NCBI RefSeq assembly: GCF_035083965.1
Contig: NC_089724.1
Location: forward strand, 27,837,435 to 27,901,434
Length of the DNA: 64,000 bases
DNA from: Branchiostoma lanceolatum
Lineage: Eukaryota > Chordata > Leptocardii > Amphioxiformes > Branchiostomatidae
Direction of reading: 5' to 3'
A program made the position numbers and the translations under genes. A model generated the notes under the pieces. The model saw only the letters and a list, made by a program, of their open reading frames with translations, did no database searches and was not told where the DNA came from. This document shows positions 28,653 through 40,600 of the stretch, piece after piece (the stretch's first letter is position 1; each line of letters starts with the position of its first letter).

Positions 28653-31600
28653 GTTTTTTATTGGTCACAAATTACCCGCAATGGCAGCCTCCTAGTGTTG
28701 AGTTGATGCAAGGTTTACAGGTTTCACATAATACACAACATATACATATTTTATCCACACATGCACTTTGTGGAACTGTCGCAAGGGTCTGGGCGGCTGC
28801 CATTCGGCGCCACCAGGTGACCTCAATACGACCAATGTGAGACAATCAGACAGTAAACTTTATTGACACATCATCTGTCTATTCGTCACATTACCTATGG
28901 GTCTTCGAGTAATTTTGATTACATAGAATTTTCAAACAGGCTATGGCGGAACCGAACGACGGCGAGGATCTAAGACAGTCTTTCCGTAACGAGACAGCCA
29001 AATCGTGCAGTATGCTCAAACGATTATCGACCTCCGTTTTAATATGTACTAGAAATCTCATTCGTACCCTTAGGCCACAGCAAGTAAATCTTATGGATGA
29101 CATCGGCGCGCGCATTGATTTTCGCCTAATTTTGAAATAAAACAAATCAAGATCTTTTTACCCTTCGGCAATGATCAACATACCAAAAATAGTACGAAAT
29201 GTTGCATACTACTGTCAGTTTTTACACCTTGTCTTTGCCGTCTTGATGTGCTATAGAAACCCGGATCTAAATTTATAATGTAATGATCTTAATGTTGACA
29301 TCAGTGTTAGTTAAGGTTTTATTGAACACAGGGACAAAAGACTTATAATAACATGTTTTATCGCTACAGCTCTTTTTACATGCTTCATGGTATACAAGTT
29401 TGAAAATGTGGATGTCTTGTTTTTTTGCCCGCCTTTTTTTTCTCCCGTGCGCACTAAATTCGGAGTCTGCAGAGGATGTCATCCATAAATTACCTGCTAT
29501 GACCTTAAACAAATTTAAATCATCTAACCATGTTAGCAATCGCACGACGATCAGAAGACGTATGCGACCTAACCCTTAGCTGCTAGTCAAGCTTTTTTAC
29601 TGTTTTTCTCTAGATTGGCCCATTGACCAGCACCTCCCTGACTCACTGCCTGTGCAACCATCTCACCGCGTTCGGCTCCGACTTCCAGTTCTTCGTGGCG
29701 CCGAACTCCCTGAACATCCTGTCGGCGCTGCAGGGCTTTGCGAACATCGGCGAGAACCCGTCTGTAGTCATCACCATCGGAGTCCTGTTTGGGCTTTATC
29801 TATTGATCGTTATATGGGCGAGATTGGAGGACAAGAAGGACGTTTCGAAGGTACAGTAGACAACGATAGACCAACCCTTGAATTCATGTACACTATCCAT
29901 TATGAACAAAGCATTTTCCCACTGCTGTATCGTCAAAGTCATTAACGTTGTAATGATAACGGAAGGCTTGGCCTTTAAGACCGATTTTTGTGCTTTCTCA
30001 ACGTAACCATTTGACTAAAGTGGTTCTTGGCTATGCCCTACTTTTGTCTGACAAAATGATAATAATGCTAATGTTTAATGCAGAGGAAAACGTTAGATCT
30101 GTTATAATGACGTACAATTGTTTGTTAAAGGTGGGAGCTACGGTTTTGAGAGGAGCAGGAAGACACAGTCAATCATATCAGGTGCAGGTGTTTACGGGAA
30201 CCCGAGCTAGCGCTGCCACCAGCTCACAGGTTAGGTATAAGCTTAAAATCAACCTGAAATAATCAAGTTTGCAAATGTTTGTTTCTCCGAGTCAGTTTCT
30301 GACCATTTTTATATGACATGTATCATTATTTTCATTCGTGCACTTAATTCAAATCAACATCTTTTTTTTGGTGTGAAAGATTGCTTATGTTAGGATATGA
30401 CAGTTTGCAAAAACGCACTGTATTAATACCATATTTTGTTATGCAACGTGGTATCATTGATAAGTAGAGAGCTTACTGAGCGCAAAAGTGATTCGTAATA
30501 TATTCAAGGCTTCGCATTTATTCCACATTCTGCGTAATTAATTCATATTCCTACTGTGATTCCACGTCCTACAGGTGTTCCTTGTGCTGAAAGGAGAGAA
30601 GGGTCAGTCTGGTCCGCATGTGTTGGAAGACAAAGCGCGCATAACGTTCAAGCAGGGCGCCGTGGACACGTTTGTAGTGACGTCACCATTTCCACTGGGT
30701 CCTCTACAGTCCATCCATATTTGGCACAATAACATCGGCCCCTACCCGTCATGGTAAGGTGTTTCACTAGCCTCAAAAGCTTTAATGATTGGATATGGTA
30801 GCTTCTTTAAATTGTACTCCGTGCACGTATATCAATGTTTTTTTTTTTTTTAATGTTATGGCAATTGCAACGAAAGGCTACAGCTGATTGCTGACCGATC
30901 TCCTGTTGATTATGAATTTGTCCTCTATATGACGCCGAAAGAAACGAATTATGGAGAACAGCTCCCATAAATTATCCTAGCTTTCTCCATTTGAATGATT
31001 AACCAAAATCCATCTAACTATACTAAAATCAACCAACCCAATTATGATTCAAAACGTGGGTCAGATCATTTTCCACTGTCTAGAAAAAAGAAGTCAAACC
31101 ATAGTTAACATAGAACTTTCACAGTAGACTAGATAACTATTTCGATTTTCATGTATTCTCCATGTACTTGTTTGTCTGCAATTAGCCTTTGGGTACGAAC
31201 TTGCAATAAATAGATAGAAAATATGAATTTGTTCCGTAAAGGAAAATAATTATCAGACATTATCTTTATTGTCATTTAGGTTTCTCGAGCAGGTTATCGT
31301 AAACGACCTTCAAGAGGATGCTAAACACGTCTTCCTGTGCAAAAGGTTAGTTCGCCGATGCATATCTTCGAAATGTTTGCAAACGCGCATTCTACAAAAA
31401 GCGTGTACTTACTTGGTTTAACATGCACACTTGTACACTCTAGATACTCAAATATCTTCTTTTGTATCAACAGTTTCGTACTATTGGTAGTTCGATGCGC
31501 GTCCAGTGAGAAGTGGCAGATACAGTGACAGTTGACAGGATTTGTAACAAAGCGCATTTCAACTTTTAGCTTTATTGGTTACATGGTTGAGCTATTCTTT

Positions 31601-34600
31601 TCTCCGTGATCTGAAACAGTTGGCTGGCTGTGGAAGAGGGTGACGGAAAGGTCGATCGAGAAGTAGAGAAGGCTACAGACAAGGATCTGACCCGGTTTGC
31701 TCGTCTCTTCTCCACTAAAACGTCTAAGGACTTCCGAGATGGCCATTTGTGGTTCTCTGTGATTGGTAGACCAGCAACAAGGTGATTCCATTTGATATTC
31801 ATATGCAGAAGCACATCGATATTACTATTACGCCAATGACATCCCAGAGAAAGACATACCTCTTGCTTGGTGTCTTTTCTTGTGGTGCAAAATTCAATAA
31901 TAAATTGCCTGGATATATCGAAATAGATTCGATAAAAGAGGATCAAATGTTCTTATCAAATACATGTCGATGTGCTTGTCAAACTAGCTCGATAAGACAT
32001 AATCGTTCATTTTGAAAATTTCTAATTATCATTAAATGTAATGCGTCGCATGGCGTATTTGAATATTTTGAAACCATTGGCTGTTTGGTCTAACATCTCT
32101 ACTCAGACTAACCTTATATTTTGCACCTTTACAGTCCATTCACCAGAGTGCAGCGCGTCTCCTGCTGCCTGTCTCTGCTGATGTGCACCATGCTCACCAA
32201 CATCATGTTCTTCGGCAAGGGAGACACTATGCAGAAACCGCCTCCAGTCTACATTCTGGGGTTCGAAGTACAGTTTCCCATCTCCTGGGGCCAGGTACAC
32301 ATTACGCCAGTTACGCATATAAATAGTTTTTCGGCTAAGGTCTATCCGAATGATATCAATGAGAACGACAACCAGCTTTCGCCCGACTATATGTTGTATG
32401 TTGTAGCAATTGTATATTGTTGTACCATAAATATGTAATGATATATATTAATGGAGTTATTAGGACTCAAATGACTGTGTATCTCTGCTATATTGTATCT
32501 GACCCTTACCTCTTCCCTCATAGCCTCAATGAAAAGCGGCCTGCCTGCCGATTTGAGCTTATCATGACTAAACAAAGCTTCAAACAAACGAACAAACAAA
32601 CAAAATACTATCTATTATCGTTAGCTTACTACCCAGAAGAATTTAGACATACTTCTTGAACTTGGCTGCGGGCAACGGCCTCCAAGAGTGCAAACTACAA
32701 TATTTATTCCCGAAAATAATTTCATCAGGTTGGTAGTACATAGAATATTGGAGATTCTTTTTACATAACCAGTAAATCTCACTTGCTGATGTTTCGATGT
32801 CTCTCAGACACCTGCTTTAGAGCTTTCGACTGGGGTACTGCGTCTAAAAGTAGCCGAAGTAGGTGGCGCTTTTGCGGCGAGGACACAATCCCAAACGTGG
32901 CTAAGTTTGTATCCCCCTAGCACTCTAGTCAGAAGCTCCGAAGAAGGTGTCTGACAGGCACCGAAACGTCAGCAGGTGAGATATATACTGGTTGTGAAAA
33001 AAGAATCTCCAATATCCTATAATATTTATGTCTGGTAGAAATCATTCTGAAGCAAAGTCGAACTGATATTTCCAACACAAAAATTGGACTAACACAATTT
33101 TTTGACTGTCCATTACCATCTGCATAAACTGACGTCACAGAAGTGGTGAATTTTGCATTCTTTGACATAGAAAGGAGTTGGACTGTGAAAACTGTGGATG
33201 TCCCATTTCCGTGTTAGAAATTGCAATCCAATAACTTTGCTTCAGTAAAGTTGTGGTCAATTTAATCTCACCTCACCACTATCTTTCCATCACAGATCAT
33301 CATCGGGATCCAGAGCGCTCTGATGGTGATCCCGGTGAATCTGCTCATCGTCCAGATTTTCCGGAATTGCGCAGCTAGACCTTCCAGGAAAATCAAGGGT
33401 AAACCTGGTATGCGCAAATGTCGTTGTGCCAGACACGCCTGCACCTTTTACAACAATGTTCCTCTTAACATTGGACGAAAACAGCTCTTTAAGCACTCTT
33501 AAAGCATGCTTAAAGATTCCATTTTGGCACTCATTACATCACTTAACGTAATACTTACGCGGGCTTTGATGTTATATTTACGCTATCTTTAGGTATGCGC
33601 TTAAACGTGCTTAGTGTCATCATTTAAGCACCCGTTTAAGCAATGTAAACTCAGCTTAAATCTTAACTTTTACGCTACGTTTAAGCATCGTAATCATCGT
33701 TTTTTGAACCTTTTTTTTACACTGAGATTTGCGATGTGACTGCAATTGGAATGTAATACCTAAGTTACTTTCAGTGAAATGTATTATCTATATGATAAAA
33801 TGTATTTTGCAGTTGACATGAGAAATGTGCCAAGGAGAGATCCCGAAGGAAGAGCATCATCGGCGGTGTCCTCTGACAAGGGTGATCCTCATTTCACCTG
33901 TAAAATGTCCGCCTACGAAGTATCATCGGTCGCTAAAGACAGTGAGATGATTGGTCAACCTGCCAAAGAGAAGGACTCTTCTCACCAGACAGTCATTTCG
34001 GTTGACGAAGTTGAGCGCACGGATGGTGACATCGGCAACGTGGAAGATGAAGACTACGATGCCACAGGTATATGTACTGCGAATTTATATGTTAATCATC
34101 TTATCACTCGTTTGTGATAAAGGTAAATAGCTTTTAGTACTTTATTATCATCATTCCTTATGTTTCAGTGATGCAGGATGACCTATCGAAACTGGCAAAG
34201 AAAACGAAGAAACGTCTTTTGCCATGGTGGTGTGTCTTCTTTGGTAAGAAGTCATTTTATGAAATACTTTATTCCCTAGATATGTTTTATAACGCGTTAA
34301 CGCTGTACCGTGTATTTGCAGTCGGGCCGTGCCCTAAGTCAGATCAAGGAAAGCACGGGTACACCATATGTATGTGTGTATCTCATTTGTGTTGAAAATG
34401 CTAATTATTCTTCTATAGTACTTGGGTATGATTTTATCATACCTACTGTCACGGGTATTGTTTTACCCTTTATGCAATGTATGGATTTCAATGGTAATAT
34501 AATGTTTTTGAAATAATGAAACCTTTTGTTTGTTTTTTTGTCTCTGCCATAGCATGGTTCCTCGTGTTTGCCACATGTTCCTTGTCTGCGTTCTTCACCA

Positions 34601-37600
34601 TGTTGTACGGGTTCGAGTACGGACGGGAGAAGGCCGAGGCTTGGGTCCTCACCTTTCTCACTTCCTTTCTCTTCGACCTTACCATCTCTCAACCCATCAA
34701 GATCCTCCTGATAGGCTTCCTCTTCGCGTTGATCATTAAGGTACAGAAAATGTAGCCTCCGTTGCAAAATCCTTCCGGCTGTTATCTTTTTCAAGTTACA
34801 GTTTTCTCAATACATTTTTGGTCTTATTGCTGGCCGAGAAGGATCTTGCTTCTTGCTTCATTACATTAAGAAAATGTAATGATAAAACTGTAACTTGAAA
34901 AAGAAAACTGCCAAAAAGAATCTGCATTGGAGGCTACAGAAAATGGACATTATCGTATTTCCACACTTTTATTAAACTTTGAAATATAGTACCTCCTGAA
35001 TGGAGTCGCAATGCATCTTTATGTTTAAAAAACGGACATTGGACATAAATGTACCGGATGTAAAACACGTTCTATTCTAATGACGACTTACATTCTTTCT
35101 TCCACATTCAAGAAACCTGACTCATTGGAAGACGACGTTCCTCCAGCTCAACTGTACGAAGATGAGGAGTTTGTTGGGCAACAGTCTAGCGATGTAAGTG
35201 TCTCGTTTACTTTCCTCGCCATCTTCATGACACACGCTTCATGTGTACACCTTATGTCATTTGTAGACATCTTAGTGTTTGCAGAATAGGGGAGAACTGA
35301 GCTCGTTCAAGACAGGAGTTATAACTAGACGTACTCAACTGCCTGCCTCCCTGATAATTCCCTTGCTACTGAGATTGTTGATGTGTAGTCAAAACATGCC
35401 ACAGTGACTGTAAATAGGATACCGTCAAGACATTTCGAGCTGTAACAGTATTGCGGAAACACATTTAGATGTATCACCTTAAAGTTGATAAATATAATTT
35501 GTATGTACTCCATAACTTTACTTGCAATTAGCCTTCGAGCATGATTTGTCTAATAAAAAATCACTTATATTTTGTTAGACAGAAGATTTATCCGACGAGA
35601 CCGCCCATCTACTGACGGGACCTCCGGACCAGGGAGAGCTTGCTGTTGCCAGGGAACAGCGGTTCGTCGAGCTGGGCCTGAAGGAGGCGTGTTACGACTT
35701 CGTATTTTACACCAGCTACATCTTACTCTTGCTGATCATAGCGAACGGAAACAGAGACCAATACATGTACCGAATGTCCAACCACCTGCGTGACACATTT
35801 GCGGATCCTTTTTCAGAGGTACGAATTTTATAGTAGCTTATGACTTACAACGAATGTCAAGTAAAGGTACTGTTACGGCTTCGTGTTCTACACCAGCCAC
35901 ATCATACTCTTACTAGTCATAGCGAATGGAAACAGAGACCATAACATATGTGCCGAATGTCCAACTAATCTCCAAGCAGATCTACACGGTGCACCTAAAA
36001 TCGTATATGCTAGCCAGGTAAGCTCCAGTCAGCCAGATAAGCTCCAGTCCGCACCGTAGGATCTGCCAACGGTGCCTACGGTGCGGATTGGAGCTTATCT
36101 GGCTGACTGGAGCTTATCTGGCTAGCATATACGATTTTAGGTGCACCGTGTAGATCTGCTTGGAGATTAATGTCCAACCTGCGCGACACATTTGCAGATC
36201 ATTTTTAAGAGGTACGAATTTCGTAGTAGCTCATAAAAATGAAATGTGAAACATAGGCACTGACAGAAAAAATGGTAACTTCACTTCATGTCCCTATAAG
36301 GAAGCCAGATATTGACCATTTCCAGAATTTGAAGAATGATTGGTCGCTTAGAGATTGATTTCATCAAGTTGAAAATCCGAAACTCAGTAACTGACAAAAG
36401 ACAACGGAAGCTGTTTGGCCGTTTTCAAAACCCATCCAGTTGCTTGAGCCACTTTCCTGTTGAGAAAAGTCCAACGCGTCTTGCTTTAATTTTCAGGTCA
36501 ACGACTTCGAAACGTTCTGGGCATTCGTCAGAAAAAGCATGATTTCAGACCTTTACGACGTCGAATTGTATAACGAGACGCCTCTTAGCAGACCAGGCTT
36601 CCTGGAGGACACCAGTTCCTTCATGGTCGGTCACCCTAGGCTCCGCCAAGTCCGCGTGTCTCCGGACGGAAGCTGCGACGTGCCCGGCCCCATGGTGACG
36701 GTGACGACTGACTGTGACAACCCCTACGGCCTCCTGGACAGCGACGACAAAAGTTATGACGTCGGTTGGACACCTCATAACGTGACCTTCGACGTGAGCA
36801 ACTGGCGGAATGCTTCCGACCAGGAGATGCCATGGATATACCAGCCCGCATCACTAAGTGGTGACTGATTCTAATAAAACGAACATGTATTTTGTCATGC
36901 GTTTTCTGTAAGACAACGGTAAAGCTACGTCGGCTTTGTCTCAGTTTGTCAATATTCCGTTTCCTTTACAAGAAGCCTTCTATAATAGTATTGGTAATGT
37001 AATGTGTTTGTTACGATTACGACTCCAGGAAGTGAAGCATGTTTCATGTACTCACCGATGGAGATTCTTCAGACAAACAGATAAACAAATGTTTAAAGTT
37101 AAACGAAAGTTGCTGTACCGATCAGTTCACAATCATCTCATTGATTTCTTCTTGATGTTTGCTCTTACTACACAGCGGCCATTCCAGACTCCGGAGAACA
37201 TGGAACCTACTACGGCGGCGGTTACATGGTACAACTCTCCAACAGTAGCGCTGCTGACCTGGCAATGATAGATGGACTGCAAAAAATGAACTGGATCGAT
37301 GACAACACAAGGGCACTCTTTATAGAGTTTATCGTGTACAATGCAAACGCGAACCTGTTCGCAGTCTTCAACTTGCTAGCTGAGTTTACCAACCTAGGAA
37401 AAGCCTACCCTCAGTGCGAGGTAAGCTTTTTGAGAACTTTTGATTCGACATCGATTCAGTGGGGTCGTGTGGCGCAACGACAGAGCATTCGGCTCGGTAC
37501 CAAGTGGTCCCGGGTTCGTATTCTGTCACCGTGGCCGATCTTGTGCCCTTGGGAAAGGCACTTTACACGACTTTTCTCACTCGACCCAGGTGTAGATAGA

Positions 37601-40600
37601 TACCTGACTTCGTTTGGGTAAAGTCGTATTGGGGTCATCTGGTGGCACCGAATGGCAGCCGCCCAGACCCTTCCGACACGCGACATTTCCACAAAATGCG
37701 AGTGTGGATAAAATATGTATTTGTTGTGTATTATGTGAAACCTGTAAACCCTGCATCAATTCAGCACTGGCTTCCATTGCGGGTAATTTCTGAACAATAA
37801 AACCATTATTATTGACATAACATACCTAAGGATGATCATAGTTTTAAATTTGTTACTGAAACATTATTCTGTTATATCCGGAGACTTTACTGTCCACGTG
37901 TTCCAATCTGAAATGGTGATGAGATTAATTTTCTTTCTTCTCACACATGGCAGACTGTCCTTTGATTTGTCACACCAAAAATCCAAGATCTGTATCAAAT
38001 ACCGTCTTATGTCTTCCAGATTATGGTGGTTCGGTTGTACCCGTACACCACAGCCTGGGGTTTCGTTCTGCTGGGTTGTCATGGAGTCTTCTTCCTTATC
38101 ACTCTATATCTGACATTTCGAGAAGGTCGGTATCCTTTGCATTTAACAATCAATTGTACTGTACGCCAAAAATAAAAACTCAAGCAATTGGATAAAATTT
38201 TGAACTGTACTGTACTTTTGCATACACCTATCTGCTTATCATTACATTATATATGAATGAATACATGCACATTGCACATTTCTGCCTCACTTGGCAAAGT
38301 ACATGTCACAACAAAACAAAATAAAAAGTACAGTTAACGGATATAAAAAAGAATATGACTATCTTTCGATACATTCTACCTCTCCTCGCTTTTCTTTTTT
38401 TCTAGGTATAAAAGAACTGACATATTTTTCAATGGGAGTTTCTTCTAGTCGAATAGGAATATCAATTTCTGTACAGTACTTGAATATGTGAAGTAGGGAA
38501 ATATGTATATTAAGACCTGAACTCGGTCTCAACGACACGTGTTGTTGTCGTCGTTTAACTAAGTGACCGAGCATGTCATATTCAACACTCGAATAAGACA
38601 TTGATATTTATTGAAATCGCATGTATGCTGGACTAGTTTAGTGTTTTTCGTGCAATTCGTGTCTAACACCCGGTCGTCCCTACCCTGTAACTACTTCAGT
38701 ACGCCGCATCCTGACGCTGGGGAGGGAATACTTCAAAATGTTCTGGCGTGTGGTGGAGCTCATCCTGTCCCTGTTGGCTCTGGCGGAAATCGGTGTTCAC
38801 CTCTACAGCGCCTACCTGATTCTTGGTTTTAACACAAGCCAGAACAATGACGGTGGGGACCAGAGGTAGGCGGTTAAAATGCAAAATGGAATTAACTCCA
38901 CCCTTCTTAATGAAACTGCTGTTATTTACATTAGGTAACATATCGTCATTGATTTTTCACTGTCTACCATAGGCTGTTATAGACGGAACCCAAAAGAGCT
39001 GTAGTTTAACCTTCAGCACACTGAAGTAGCCGTTTGGCATCGATTTCGCTATTGGTTACAGAGTTAGGCAGCAGGGAGAAGGTAAAGCTGGTGTACTTAA
39101 GAACACCCTGTCACGTACTGCCTGTAAACTACCCGGTGGTGCCTAGCTTTGGAAATGGTACTGTAGCATTGCAGGTGTTCTTGCCAGTTTACGTAGTCAC
39201 AATTCTTTGTTTTCCTGAAACCACATTCGGTCTTTTTTAATTCTCGAATTGCTCATGTGATAGAAGACGTTTGTATTCCCCCACAGGTACAACAAGTACA
39301 AACAAGCTGCCAGCTGGGAGAAAATCAACACGTACCTCCTCGGTTGGTTGGTTTGCGTGGCGTGCCTGAAGCTACTGTACCTGTGCCGGTTCAACAAAAA
39401 CATACAACGAGGACCCAAAGTAGCGAGGAAGGCAATGGCGCCGCTGGTCAACTTCATGATTGTGTTTTTCATTTTCTTCATGGCTTTCTCCATGTTTGGG
39501 TACCTTGTCCTCGGTGCAAAACTAAGCACGTACGGAACATTCATTCGGACCATGCAGACGTTATTTTCAGTTATGCTTGGAAACATGGACTATGATACAG
39601 TAAAGTCTGTAGCCGATATTCTAGGACCGCTGATGCTGTTAAGTTTCGTCATCTTCATGTCCAACATCGTGGTCCTCATGTTCCTTGCCATTCTTTGCGA
39701 CGCATTTGCCGAAGTCGTCGATGAGGAAGAAATCCAGGGTAAATCTATGAATGACAAAATCAAAGACCACGCCATGTACAGGTTGAGGAAGCTTCTCCAG
39801 AAAAAGCCCAGTGGTTTTGCTGCTAGCAAGGACAAACCTGAGGCAAAAATCTCCACGATAAGCGTCAAGCCAAGATTACATCCAAACAGAAATATCGATG
39901 GAAAATCTGGAATAGCTTCTTTGTCTGAAGAAAACACACTATCAGAAAATGAGTTGGAACAAGAAGCTTATGAACCTCCTTGGTTGGATGGAGATTGGTG
40001 GAAAAAGTTGCAATCGAGCTATGCGGGAAAACTTGACGATCCAGCAGGACCATCGGACAGTACGTGGTCGGTGGGCTCTCGTGGAGAAAATTCAGACGTC
40101 GGAACATCCAGGCGTCGCAGCTCAGTCTTTCACCCGAGACGTCGCTTTTCCGGTATAGAAGAGCATTCAAGAAACGGGCCTTTGGAGCATGAAAACAAAT
40201 GCAATGATGTGGCAGAGCCAGCGTATATGCCGTCTTCGGTGGACGTTACTGCACGGAACCAGCAAGAAGTCGGAAAAGTTCGTCGCCGCAGCTCGGCGTT
40301 TCAAATAAGACGTCAATCTTCTGGGATTGAAGCACAATCGCCAAAGGACACTTTGATGCCGGAGATCGAGAGCACGTGCAACGACACCAACGATCCGACA
40401 AGAGCAGCGTGGTCTGTGGATGCTACTGAAGATAACCAGCAAGGAGAAGTCAGGACAGTTTCGGGCCCAAACACATCGTCGCCCAGCACCCGTCCATCTT
40501 CTGGGATTGAAGATCATTTCTCAAACGACGCGTCGATGCACGAGAGCAACCTAGGTCATCTGGCAGGGTCAGTGGACATGGCGTGGTCGGTGGATCCTGG

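Noticed and set aside
36336..36542. 68-codon + frame running into the TOP exon
   Set aside because: Different frame from the exon it overlaps; ends in the TOP sequence out of frame.
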